The notes: generated by a model from the letters alone, not told the origin. 64,000 bases of DNA from Leptotrichia shahii (GCF_008327825.1 NZ_AP019827.1:1178001-1242000); one strand, 5' to 3'; counted from the first letter of the stretch, positions 25,670 to 34,299 are shown. Made by a program: numbers and translations.

Positions 25670-27779
25670 ATTTAATAGGAACATTTTGTATTGTAAATTT
25701 ATTTTTTATAATTCATAATTCATATAGTCTAAAAATTTAATAGGAACATTTTGTATTGTAAATATTTGATAAAAAAGTAGCTAAAAACGTGTATGATTTA
25801 ATTTAATAGGAACATTTTGTATTGTAAATATCTCATCTCCAAACTGCTTTAATAACACGTGTATCATTTAATAGGAACATTTTGTATTGTAAATGAATCT
25901 TTTACAACGGCTGGAAGTAAAGGAGCTTATGATTTAATAGGAACATTTTGTATTGTAAATCTTTGAGTATCGTTATCTGCTGTTTCTTCTTCGATATTTA
26001 ATAGGAACATTTTGTATTGTAAATCTTCAGAAGTTCGTTGTCTTCTTGTTGCAACTCTTTTATTTAATAGGAACATTTTGTATTGTAAATCTTGATTCTA
26101 AAAACATCAAAAGAAAATATATTGTATTTAATAGGAACATTTTGTATTGTAAATCTTCTCTAAGTTCATTTCAGGATCGTAAAATCTCATTTTAATAGGA
26201 ACATTTTGTATTGTAAATCAAATTACCGCCGCTATTCCAACGTCTGCAATATCTATTTAATAGGAACATTTTGTATTGTAAATGCTTTACAGTTTTACCA
26301 GTTCCAAGCGTTTTCATCATTTTTAATAGGAACATTTTGTATTGTAAATGCACTTGGCTCTATAATCCTTGAGAATTCCTTTATAAATTTAATAGGAACA
26401 TTTTGTATTGTAAATTTGCTTGTTCCACTCTCTGTATCAACTGTTTTTGCTTTAATAGGAACATTTTGTATTGTAAATACATATCTTTTTCAAAATTTTC
26501 TTTTTCGCCTTCTCATTTAATAGGAACATTTTGTATTGTAAATTTACCATTATCTCTAACAGTACCTCTTATATCATTCTTTAATAGGAACATTTTGTAT
26601 TGTAAATATGCTCCCAAAATCGATATTAGAAAATAATGTCATATTTAATAGGAACATTTTGTATTGTAAATCGATCAACATATGTTTGAAATGGCATATT
26701 ATCCTTTATTTAATAGGAACATTTTGTATTGTAAATCCGCGTGATGGTCCGGCACTTTATCCGAAGCAACAATTTAATAGGAACATTTTGTATTGTAAAT
26801 AACGAATGTTAAATCAAAGCAAATGACTTGGGAAATGGGAGTAAGGAACATTTTGTATTGTAAATAACGAATGGTTTTTGCATAAGAATGAAGGTATTTA
26901 TATTTAATAGGAACATTTTGTATTGTAAATGTTACTGGATCAAAATCCATTTTTGAATATTTTGACTTTAATAGGAACATTTTGTATTGTAAACGCCTAT
27001 TAAGACTTTTCCATCCCTCTGGAGTTGTAGAATTTAATAGGAACATTTTGTATTGTAAACCTTAATAAGGAGGATAAAAATGAGTTTTAGTGAAGCATTT
27101 AATAGGAACATTTTGTATTGTAAAGATGGCAACGTAATAATTTAATTGTTTTTTTGCCGTTGATTTAATAGGAACATTTTGTATTGTAAAGTATCTTCTA
27201 CATAACTATCATAAAAATTACTACAATCATTTAATAGGAACATTTTGTATTGTAAAGGTCAAATTATACAAATATTTAAAAGATATGGAATTAAGATTTA
27301 ATAGGAACATTTTGTATTGTAAAGCAGTAATGCACCCAAGACAATTAATACTGATAAAAATTTAATAGGAACATTTTGTATTGTAAAGAATGATAACATA
27401 CAATTATTAGTGTCTAAATTACAAATTTAATAGGAACATTTTGTATTGTAAAGACAAATAAATTTATATTTCCAGCTGTTATAAATCCAAATTTAATAGG
27501 AACATTTTGTATTGTAAAGTATAAATAAAAATATGTATAAATAAGGAGAATAGAAATTTAATAGGAACATTTTGTATTGTAAAGCAATATGATAAAGATA
27601 ATTATAAGATAAATATATTCGATTTAATAGGAACATTTTGTATTGTAAAGGTCAGAATATCCAATTTTCTTTCGTATATCTTTCATTTAATAGGAACATT
27701 TTGTATTGTAAATAAGACATCGGTTGTGGACAAGGAAAAATCAGATAAGGATTTAATAGGAACATTTTATATTGTAAAT
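25670..27779 (+). CRISPR. CRISPR array 2, 33 repeats and 32 spacers
   Basis: Thirty-three 29-base repeats begin at 25670, 25735, 25801, 25866, 25932, 25996, 26062, 26126, 26190, 26255, 26321, 26387, 26450, 26515, 26579, 26643, 26708, 26772, 26837, 26902, 26966, 27032, 27097, 27163, 27229, 27296, 27360, 27425, 27491, 27556, 27622, 27685 and 27751, with spacers of 34-38 bases. The repeat is that of array 1 on the plus strand. Repeat 19 (26837) has lost its first eight bases, repeats 21-22 end in C and 23-31 in G instead of T, and the last repeat has a G-to-A change. The leader is on the left. Confidence 0.97.
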
Positions 27780-27780
27780 A

Positions 27781-27933
27781 CATTACAACAGGAACATTGG
27801 AGCATTTGAAGTGTTAAAATATAAAAAAGCTAAAGTTGAACTTTTAATATTTGATATTGGATATAATTTAAGAAAATATATTCATAAAAAAAGACAAGAA
27901 GATATAAAACTTCATAAATTAACTAAAAACTAA
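27781..27933 (+). mobile_element. C-terminal remnant of an IS1182-like transposase
   Basis: Starting two bases after the last repeat, an open frame reads HYNRNIGAFEVLKYKKAKV, ELLIFDIGYNLRKYIHKK and ends in LTKN-stop. The pattern YNR(N)...A..E...YNLRK is typical of the C-terminus of IS1182/DDE transposases. Everything upstream is missing, so an insertion followed by deletion probably trimmed the distal end of array 2. Confidence 0.65.
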
Positions 27934-28035
27934 GTTTTAAGAGAAATAAAGTTTTTTAATTTTTCTTTGATCAAAAAAAAATTGTAATCAAAGAACTATA
28001 AAAAATTAGTGAGTGTTTAATTTAGGCAAAAAAAT

Positions 28036-28077
28036 AGAAGCTAAACTCAAAATTTTAATCATTTTGAGATAACTTCT
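28036..28077. terminator. Hairpin between transposase remnant and nuclease gene
   Basis: AGAAGCTAAACTCAAAA (28036-28052) is nearly complementary to TTTTGAGATAACTTCT (28062-28077). It could be the inverted end of the lost IS or a terminator for the convergent genes. The rest of 27934-28136 shows only a weak CTTTGAT...ATCAAAG pair near 27964-28000. Confidence 0.45.
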
Positions 28078-28136
28078 TATACTAATATTAATTCTTAAAT
28101 TTAAGTATTTAACCTTCTAATAATCTGTATATATTA

Positions 28137-28997
28137 TTATTCCTGTAACATCTCATCAAAAATTTCTTTTAAATCAATACTTTCAATAATAGATCGAAGA
28201 ATTAATTTTTCTAGTTCTTCTGAAAAAATAACTTTAATATTTTCTTTTTTACATTCTTCAATTAATTTTGGATTTTCCTCTTTTTTTGCTGAAGTTATGA
28301 CCAAAATTTTATCAATTAGTTTACCATTATTTTCCCATACATATTCCTCGGCTTTATTTATTTGTTTTATAATATTATCAATATTATTATCAGAAATCAC
28401 ATCGTTGTAATTTTTTACTTGCATAGCTATATTGTATTTTTCCAAATTTGAAAGTCCTGATATAGTTACCAAAATATCCGTCCCATGTTTTTCTTCTTTA
28501 CTACCACCAATTCTTTCAATTTCATATCCAGGATAGATTTTTTCTAAAATATTTTTTATTACTTCTTCCCACTGAGAAGCTGTAAATTTTCGATTATATT
28601 CATCAATAACTTTTTCAGAAAATCTCTTTAAATCAAAAGAAGATTTCACTTGTTCTGATACAATGTTTTTTATATTTTCAATAACACTTGTTGATTCCCT
28701 ATTTCCTTCTAAATTTCCCATAATTTTTTCAATATCTTCTGAAAAACGGCTAATATTCCAAAATCTATTTCTTGCTTTTAACGTACTTTGTATATTTCCA
28801 GAAACATCTTTTCCATGTCTGTTAAAACATCCTTTGTACTTTGCAGGAAAAATATGTCCATAATCTTTCTTTTCATCATCAATCTCAAACCCATATGCTT
28901 TATCCCAATCTTCAGTTGCTTCAACTATAGCAACGCTCCCCCAATCTGGCAATCTAGGTATTAACAGTATATCTCCTTTTTTTACATTATGATACAT
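28137..28997 (-). CDS. PUA/EVE-like plus Mrr-like nuclease protein, main open frame (C-terminal part)
   Basis: This 286-aa frame holds most of a two-domain protein. The first part (KKGDILLIPRLPDWGSVAIVEATEDWDKAYGF, then DYGHIFPAKYKGCFNR and LKARNRFWNI) looks like a PUA/EVE-type nucleic-acid or modified-base binding fold. From about residue 135 a PD-(D/E)xK nuclease of Mrr type follows: FTASQWEEVIKNILEKI, then HGTDILVTI and AMQVKNY, which supply the Asp and QxK catalytic elements, and later DKILVITSAKK. The ATG at 28997 has no binding site; the true N-terminus is the 56-aa frame upstream, one base out of phase. Last gene of the WYL/FtsZ-like operon. Confidence 0.65.
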   Translation of the reverse strand: MYHNVKKGDILLIPRLPDWGSVAIVEATEDWDKAYGFEIDDEKKDYGHIFPAKYKGCFNRHGKDVSGNIQSTLKARNRFWNISRFSEDIEKIMGNLEGNRESTSVIENIKNIVSEQVKSSFDLKRFSEKVIDEYNRKFTASQWEEVIKNILEKIYPGYEIERIGGSKEEKHGTDILVTISGLSNLEKYNIAMQVKNYNDVISDNNIDNIIKQINKAEEYVWENNGKLIDKILVITSAKKEENPKLIEECKKENIKVIFSEELEKLILRSIIESIDLKEIFDEMLQE

Positions 28998-29152
28998 TTT
29001 CTAGCACCACTATCCTTTGTATTAGGCAATTTTTGATTTTCAGCATACCCCAAACCTTGTCGTAAACGTCCTTGCTGTAATTCCTTAAAAAAGAAATCTT
29101 GATTCTTTACATCAATTCTGTATCCCCAATAATTTTTTTCTCTATTTTCCAT
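28982..29152 (-). CDS. N-terminal piece of the nuclease gene, separated by a frameshift
   Basis: The 56-codon frame starts at an ATG with GAAGGGAT about 8 bases upstream and reads MENREKNYWGYRIDVKNQ, then FKELQQGRLRQGLGY. It has the YWGYRI...LxQGRLRQGxGY opening expected in front of the GDILLIPRL domain. It overlaps the main frame by 16 bases around AGAAAATG; one extra A would join them. Causes could be real inactivation, an A-tract sequencing error, or -1 slippage. The same start is seen in the decayed copy near 24770-24810, which supports it as the real N-terminus. Confidence 0.6.
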   Translation of the reverse strand: MENREKNYWGYRIDVKNQDFFFKELQQGRLRQGLGYAENQKLPNTKDSGARKCIIM

Positions 29153-29206
29153 CTAAAATCCCTTCTTTCCTGTATTAATTCTATTTCTTCAATTTTCCAT
29201 TCCTAA

Positions 29207-29872
29207 CTACATACTATAAACAGTAACCTTTATGCTTTCTTCATATTCTGGATTCAAAAGACAACACCAAATAATTGTTGCTTTCTCAAAAATATTTGAC
29301 ACAACTTCAACTGTATCCTTTATTTGATCCAATGAAATTTCAGGTCCTCCTGTTATATTAATAAAGACTCTACCGTCTTTATTTTTTTGTAAAGTTCCCA
29401 ATTTTAATTTCAAGTTTTCTAAAAATGTTTCAATATTTTTCAATTCTCCCACTTCAGAAATAAAAGAAACTTTTGACGTTTTTTCAAATAATACTTTTAA
29501 ATCATCTAGGTCAATATTTACTAGTCCTTCATTTATCAAACTACTGACTATTCCATTTAGACCTATTTTTATCTCTTCAGCAGTTTCACAATTTGTGATA
29601 AAATTTATTTTTGAATCAAATAATTCGGCATCGCCATTTCCAATATCGAAAATTCCTATAAAATTACTTCTTTCTGCATCCTCAATTACTTTTAAAGCAA
29701 TGTTTCTTTCATTTTCCAAATTCGTATTTAAAACTATAAAAATTGCATCTGTATTTTGAAAATCTATTCTCAAATTTGCATAGCTATCTTTTGCTCCAAT
29801 GATTTCTAAATTTTCATTTTCAACCACATCTAATGGTGTTTCTCCTAAATTGATTATTTTTATTTTTTTCAC
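29207..29872 (-). CDS. FtsZ/tubulin-like protein lacking the GTP-binding glycine motif
   Basis: The 221-aa protein aligns with FtsZ in its second half: EEIKIGLNGIVSSLINEGLVNID matches the H7-T7 region, with NxDxxD kept as Asn119, Asp121, Asp124, and NITGGPEISLDQIKDTVEVV plus IKVTVYS match the last strands (NITGGP at about 172-177). The N-terminal GTPase half is shortened: the GGGTGTG tubulin signature is replaced by NTNLENERN, so GTP is probably not bound. AAGGAGG is correctly spaced for GTG at 29872. It lies 25 bases after the WYL gene. Function unknown; it may act on housekeeping FtsZ. Similarity was judged by eye. Confidence 0.7.
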   Translation of the reverse strand: MKKIKIINLGETPLDVVENENLEIIGAKDSYANLRIDFQNTDAIFIVLNTNLENERNIALKVIEDAERSNFIGIFDIGNGDAELFDSKINFITNCETAEEIKIGLNGIVSSLINEGLVNIDLDDLKVLFEKTSKVSFISEVGELKNIETFLENLKLKLGTLQKNKDGRVFINITGGPEISLDQIKDTVEVVSNIFEKATIIWCCLLNPEYEESIKVTVYSM

Positions 29873-29897
29873 AGCAATCCTCCTTAATTTCAATAAT

Positions 29898-30839
29898 TTA
29901 TTTTAAAATCTCATATTTAATAACATAATCCCCTTGACTTTTTAGCCACATTTCTGCTCCAAAACTCCCATAAACCTCGGTTAAAACATTATAAATCGTA
30001 TATTCTACATTTTTTTCTTCTCTTTTTTCCTCTTTTAATATTCTTGCAGTTGGAAATTTATCAAGAACGTATTCAATATAACCTTTGTACTCAAATTTAA
30101 TTTTTGTGAGAGGTCCAGAATGCATAAAATGTATATATTTTCTAAATTCACCATCTTTAAATTTGTCAGAATAATTTAAGATTTTAAATTTTCTGCCTGT
30201 ATTTTCTATCTTTTTCATTCTATCAATTCTAAAAATTGCAGGATATTCTTCTTTATTTTCAATATATCCAATTAGATAAAAATAATATTCAGAAAACATT
30301 ATTGACAGTGGCTTTATTCTGTATTCTTTATATTGTTTATCTTTTTTTGTATAATTTAAATGCACCCATTCTTGGTTTTTTATACATTGCGCTAATTTCC
30401 AAATGCTTTCGAGTAGTTTCTGTCCATGTTGTAAAGGAATATAATTCACCTTTTCACTATTTATCAAATTTTTTATTATCTCCCTATCGTTTATTGAGGA
30501 ATTGTTAACTAGTTTCGTTATTAATTTTTCAGTTTCTTCTTTATTAAAAGCCCGACTTTCAAGGATAATTTTACTTATAGCCAAAAGTTCTTCGTTTGTA
30601 AAAGCTATCTTGTCATTCTTTTCAAGACAATAACCTTTTTTTGAACTAGAATATTTTATATCCGATTCACCTTCTTCAAAAAAATAATTCCTCAAAGTAG
30701 CTATATCTCGTTGTATCGTTTTTTTATCGACTCTAAATTCATTAGCTAAATCACTTCTATTCACTATCTCTTTTTGATTCAACCTTTTCATTATTTTTAA
30801 TATTCTAATCGATTTTTCCTCAGAATTTTCATTTTTCAT
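29898..30839 (-). CDS. WYL-domain transcriptional regulator (HTH-WYL)
   Basis: The 313-aa protein has an N-terminal winged HTH (RILKIMKRLNQKEIVNRSDLANEFRVDKKTIQRDIATLRNY, about residues 11-52) and a WYL domain (WVHLNYTKKDKQYKEYRIKPLSIMFSEYYFYLIGYIE, then FRIDRMKKIENT), ending with a WCX-like region. WYL regulators sense ligands, possibly nucleic acids or nucleotides, and often repress defence or CRISPR loci. It is the first gene of a three-gene operon with its own promoter. GAAAGG lies upstream of the ATG. It probably regulates its own operon, and possibly the nearby cas genes. Confidence 0.88.
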   Translation of the reverse strand: MKNENSEEKSIRILKIMKRLNQKEIVNRSDLANEFRVDKKTIQRDIATLRNYFFEEGESDIKYSSSKKGYCLEKNDKIAFTNEELLAISKIILESRAFNKEETEKLITKLVNNSSINDREIIKNLINSEKVNYIPLQHGQKLLESIWKLAQCIKNQEWVHLNYTKKDKQYKEYRIKPLSIMFSEYYFYLIGYIENKEEYPAIFRIDRMKKIENTGRKFKILNYSDKFKDGEFRKYIHFMHSGPLTKIKFEYKGYIEYVLDKFPTARILKEEKREEKNVEYTIYNVLTEVYGSFGAEMWLKSQGDYVIKYEILK

Positions 30840-30882
30840 GATTAAGATTAAGCCTTTCTAAAAAATTCTTCTCAACGTTTTA

Positions 30883-30910
30883 ATTATACCTTGATTTATC
30901 ACTTTTTCAA
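30883..30910 (-). promoter_or_regulatory. Promoter of the WYL/FtsZ-like operon
   Basis: Minus-strand TTGAAA (30905-30910) and TATAAT (30883-30888) are 16 bases apart, about 45 bases before the WYL ATG. The same segment survives in decayed form at 25200-25295. The remaining gap to 31353 is A/T-rich with no recognisable gene. Confidence 0.6.
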
Positions 30911-31353
30911 AATTTAAAACTTTTTCCTAATTTTTCTATTAAAACAAAATTTTCTCTTAAATTTTTTTCTTCAAGATATCTAATATCTCTAACATTCTTT
31001 ATCTCCTTACATTTGTTATTTAATTATACTTTTATATGAGACATCTTTTGTCCCTTTAGAATAAAATTTATTTTTTCAAAAAAATTATGTAATTTCCTAA
31101 ATTTTCAGAATTTTTAAATTTTTATTCTATTCAGATTTTTCTTAAATTCTATAACTAAAATCATAAATTTTAATACTAAATGCAATGTTTTTTTTTAATT
31201 TTTTCAAATTTAATTTCATTACTCCTATACTCAATTTCTTATTATTTTCAGTATATTAAATTAATTTTTTCAGTCAATTAAAAAGATGATATTCCTTTTT
31301 TTCTCAATCTTAACTGAATTAAAACAAGTTACAAAAATAACTTTATTAATAAA

Positions 31354-31382
31354 TTGTCATTTTTTTTCATTTATGTTATAAT
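31354..31382 (+). promoter_or_regulatory. Promoter of the acyl-CoA dehydrogenase-like gene
   Basis: TTGTCA (31354-31359) and TATAAT (31377-31382) are 17 bases apart. Immediately downstream, ATAACAACTGTTAT is a small palindrome that could be an operator. Confidence 0.55.
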
Positions 31383-31456
31383 AACAACTGTTATATAAAC
31401 AAATTATTTTAAAATCAAAATATTTTGATTTAAATTACTTACTTGGGAGGAGAAAA

Positions 31457-32899
31457 ATGAATAAATTTATAAATGGAAATTTGCTAAAAATGAATACAGA
31501 AGAATTTCTGTCTAATATAAAGAAGGCTTTTAACGAAGTTTTTTCAAATGGAAATATTGAAAAGATAAATTTGATGAGCTATTTGTCAGAGAAGAAATGG
31601 TTAGGTATAAAAAAATGTGGACTTTTACTGCCTTTTCTGCCAGAAAAATTTGGAGGAAGAAAAAACAGCCAGTTTGAAATTCAGGAAGTACTTAGAATTG
31701 CAGGTAGCTATGGTGTACCAATTACACTTAGAACAGGAATTGAAGGAGCATTAGTATTGCAGCCGCTTCTTGAATATGGGAATGAGGAGCAAATTGAAAA
31801 AGGTCTGGAAATGATATTTAACGGAGAAGGTGGAGGACTAGCTATAACAGAGCCTGAAACTTCTGGATCTGCCATAGCAAAAGAAATGCAGTCTTACTAT
31901 GAATATGTTGATGAAAATACAGTTCATGTTAAAGCTGATAAATATTGGCAAGGAAATTCTCAAAGTGATTTTTTATTAATTGCAGCAAAGGAAAAGAAAG
32001 AAGGAAAATTATCAAAAATAATTAGCTTAATTTTAGTTCCAAGAGAATATATAACTTATGATGTGCTAAATTCGGAAGGTTTAAAAGCAGTAAGATATGC
32101 TGTAAATCATGTTGATGCAGAAATTCCTGCAAGATATATAATAAAACTTTCAGAAAGCAAGGCAAACTGTCTTAGAGAATTTCAAAATATCTTTATAAGA
32201 AGCCGATTACAGCTAGTTGGAATGACACATGGAATTATGGAATATATTGTAAAAAATATAAAAAAATATTCTAAATCTGATATTCCATTTGTAAAAGGGG
32301 AGCTGGACGAAATAGAAACAATTTATGGTGTGTCAAAAATTATGTATGATTACACTTGCGATAATGTTGATCCTGAAAAATCGGTGTCAGACAAACTTAT
32401 GGAAGCAAATATTATAAAGAGCCTTGCTACTGAGTACACATACAATGCTGCAAAAACAGCGCAAAAGTTATTGGGGGCAAAAGGATTTGAAGCTGGGCAT
32501 CCGATGAGCAATGTGGCAATTGACTTTAGACCATTTACTATCTTTGAAGGTCCAAATGATATGCTTTATGCAGAAATTTATGACCATTTTTCAAAAGCTA
32601 CGGCTGTGGAGAAGAAGGAGGGAATCCGAATTAATAAAAATTCTACGATTTATGAAAGATTTATTTCGGATAGACGATTTGAAAATATATCAGTAAATAA
32701 TATTGTTAATAAGGTAGACGATTTAATCAGTTTTCTAAAACATCATACATTAAATGAGATGGATCAGATAAAAAAAGTTTTTGTTGGGAAAATACTGGCA
32801 AGATTGTTTCTTTTAATTCAAACAGAATCAGATAATTTAATAAAATTTTTGATAAGGGATATTAGAAAAGATATTTTGGATTTTGAATATAACAGTTAA
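31457..32899 (+). CDS. Acyl-CoA dehydrogenase-family flavoprotein
   Basis: The 480-aa protein has the acyl-CoA dehydrogenase order: N-terminal helices with GLLLPFLPEKFGGRKNS, the middle beta domain with GLAITEPETSGSAIA (flavin contact), and a C-terminal helical domain with KLLGAKGFEAGHPMSNVAIDFRPFTIFEGPNDML. The last motif resembles the FEGTNEI active-site loop, but the protein has an extra C-terminal part of about 90 residues. No electron-transfer flavoprotein or thiolase genes are nearby, so the substrate is unclear. TGGGAGGAG precedes the ATG. It has its own promoter and terminator. Confidence 0.8.
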   Translation: MNKFINGNLLKMNTEEFLSNIKKAFNEVFSNGNIEKINLMSYLSEKKWLGIKKCGLLLPFLPEKFGGRKNSQFEIQEVLRIAGSYGVPITLRTGIEGALVLQPLLEYGNEEQIEKGLEMIFNGEGGGLAITEPETSGSAIAKEMQSYYEYVDENTVHVKADKYWQGNSQSDFLLIAAKEKKEGKLSKIISLILVPREYITYDVLNSEGLKAVRYAVNHVDAEIPARYIIKLSESKANCLREFQNIFIRSRLQLVGMTHGIMEYIVKNIKKYSKSDIPFVKGELDEIETIYGVSKIMYDYTCDNVDPEKSVSDKLMEANIIKSLATEYTYNAAKTAQKLLGAKGFEAGHPMSNVAIDFRPFTIFEGPNDMLYAEIYDHFSKATAVEKKEGIRINKNSTIYERFISDRRFENISVNNIVNKVDDLISFLKHHTLNEMDQIKKVFVGKILARLFLLIQTESDNLIKFLIRDIRKDILDFEYNS

Positions 32900-32908
32900 A
32901 TTAATAAA

Positions 32909-32944
32909 AAAAGAAGGATAACCAATAAAAGCTATTCTTCTTTT
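32909..32944 (+). terminator. Terminator after the acyl-CoA dehydrogenase-like gene
   Basis: AAAAGAAGGATA (32909-32920) pairs with TATTCTTCTTTT (32933-32944), followed by GTTTTTTT. Confidence 0.75.
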
Positions 32945-32992
32945 GTTTTTTTCTTTAATAAATTAAATATCAAATTTTCTCAAAATTCAAGT

Positions 32993-33550
32993 CTATTTAA
33001 TAAATTCCAAAAATTCTTTTACTTGTTTTTTCAAGGCTTCTTTATGCTCGTCAGTCAAGTTCAATATTCCTGTTCCCCATGCTTCTGCTGGTACGATTAA
33101 CCCTGTTCCAGTTCCTTCCATTGGATTCATACGGATATATGAAAATAATGTTGAAAGATTTTGTCTTACAAATTTTCCTTCAGTTGAACCTGCAATACTA
33201 CTCACAGTTACTGGTTTTCCTGCTATTACTGTTGGTGTTTCCCTATCAAAAGCCACTAACGGACGAGATAGCCAATCCAATAAATTTTTTAATACAGCAG
33301 GGTAAGAACCGTTGTATTCTGGTGAAACTACCCACATAGCATCTGCTTTTCCAACTTGGTCACGAACATCTTTAACTGATTGAGGTGCTGGAAATTCTGT
33401 ATCTTGCTCCAATAATGGCACATCTCTATAATTTAAAAATTCCACATTCACATCTTTTTTCAATTTCTCTGCAATATAATCCGCAATTGTTTAATTAAAT
33501 GAATTTTTTCTAAATGATCCTACGATTAATAATACTGTTTTTTTTGACAT
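32993..33550 (-). pseudogene. NADPH-dependent FMN reductase with an internal stop codon
   Basis: The full gene starts at ATG 33550 with GGAGGAAAA upstream and reads MSKKTVLLIVGSFRKNSFN, then TAA at 33491-33493, then TIADYIAEKLKKDVNVEFL in the same frame and on to FLEFIK. The rest (156 aa from the next Met) has the flavodoxin-like MWVVSPEYNGSYPAVLKNLLDWLSRP motif of chromate/quinone/azo FMN reductases. A single change of a Lys AAA to TAA explains the break. The GSFRKNS phosphate loop lies before the stop, so a downstream restart product would lack FMN binding. A sequencing error is possible. Confidence 0.75.
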
Positions 33551-33796
33551 TTTATTTTCCTCCAATTTTTATTTTTTTATTTATAAATTATACTCGAACC
33601 TATTTAAAATCAAACTACTAAAATTGTACAAATTTAGGTTTTGAGTAAATAGTTACAATTTTTGAGTTTGCTTTTAAAGTAGTTTTACTTTAAATTATCA
33701 AATACAATAACTTTTAAAATTTTTCAATTTATATTTATTTTAATTCTTCCAAATTTTATAACGATCTACTTTCACTTTTTCATTAAATTACTAATT

Positions 33797-34228
33797 CTAA
33801 ATATCTTTAAATTTTTTCAAAATCCTAATTAACTCTCGCCTTTCCTCATCTGAAAGAATCCCATAAGTTTCCTCTATTTCCTTACGGTGCTCTGGTAAAA
33901 GATTCTCAAATATTTTTTTCCCTTCATCTGTCAGCCCTACCAAAAATGCACGTTTATCTTTTGGACAACCTTTTCGATATAACCAGCCCTTTTTCTCCAT
34001 ATTTTTCACAACAACCGTCATATTCCCCGAAGTAGAAAGTACCTTTTCAATCAATTCACAAATACGCATCTCACCTTTAGTATAAAGCACATCTAAAACG
34101 CTAAACTGCGAACTTGTAATCCCTTTTTCTCGAAAATCCTTTCCAATTTTTCCATCAATTTTTCTCACAGCCCTCTGCAATACGATCTGCAAATGGACAT
34201 CTGAATTCCTTTCCCAGTCAGTATTCAT
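33797..34228 (-). CDS. MarR-family transcriptional regulator
   Basis: The 143-aa protein has the MarR winged helix: FSVLDVLYTKGEMRICELIEKVLSTSGNMTVVVKNMEKKGWLYRKGCPKDKRAFLVGLTDEG (about residues 43-104) between N- and C-terminal dimerisation helices. AAGGAGAGA precedes the ATG. Two palindromic sites in and next to its own promoter indicate autoregulation. The FMN reductase gene follows 246 bases later on the same strand, so a quinone or electrophile response is a reasonable guess; that target is now broken. Confidence 0.9.
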   Translation of the reverse strand: MNTDWERNSDVHLQIVLQRAVRKIDGKIGKDFREKGITSSQFSVLDVLYTKGEMRICELIEKVLSTSGNMTVVVKNMEKKGWLYRKGCPKDKRAFLVGLTDEGKKIFENLLPEHRKEIEETYGILSDEERRELIRILKKFKDI

Positions 34229-34248
34229 AAATTCTCTCCTTCTAAATT

Positions 34249-34299
34249 TATCACTAATTAGTAATAATTTATTATATCACTAGTTAGTGATATTGTCAA
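34249..34299 (-). promoter_or_regulatory. marR promoter with two operator palindromes
   Basis: Minus-strand TTGACA (34294-34299) and TATAAT (34271-34276) are 17 bases apart. TATCACTAGTTAGTGATA (34275-34292) fills the spacer as a palindrome with perfect 8-base arms, and TATCACTAATTAGTAATA (34249-34266) is a second copy with one mismatch between gene and -10 box. MarR binding here would block RNA polymerase. Confidence 0.8.

Noticed and set aside
26206-27046. Open frames across array 2 with a repeated LIGTFCIVN or FNRNILYCK peptide
   Set aside because: They are translations of the CRISPR repeat and spacers; no start sites or codon bias support a gene.
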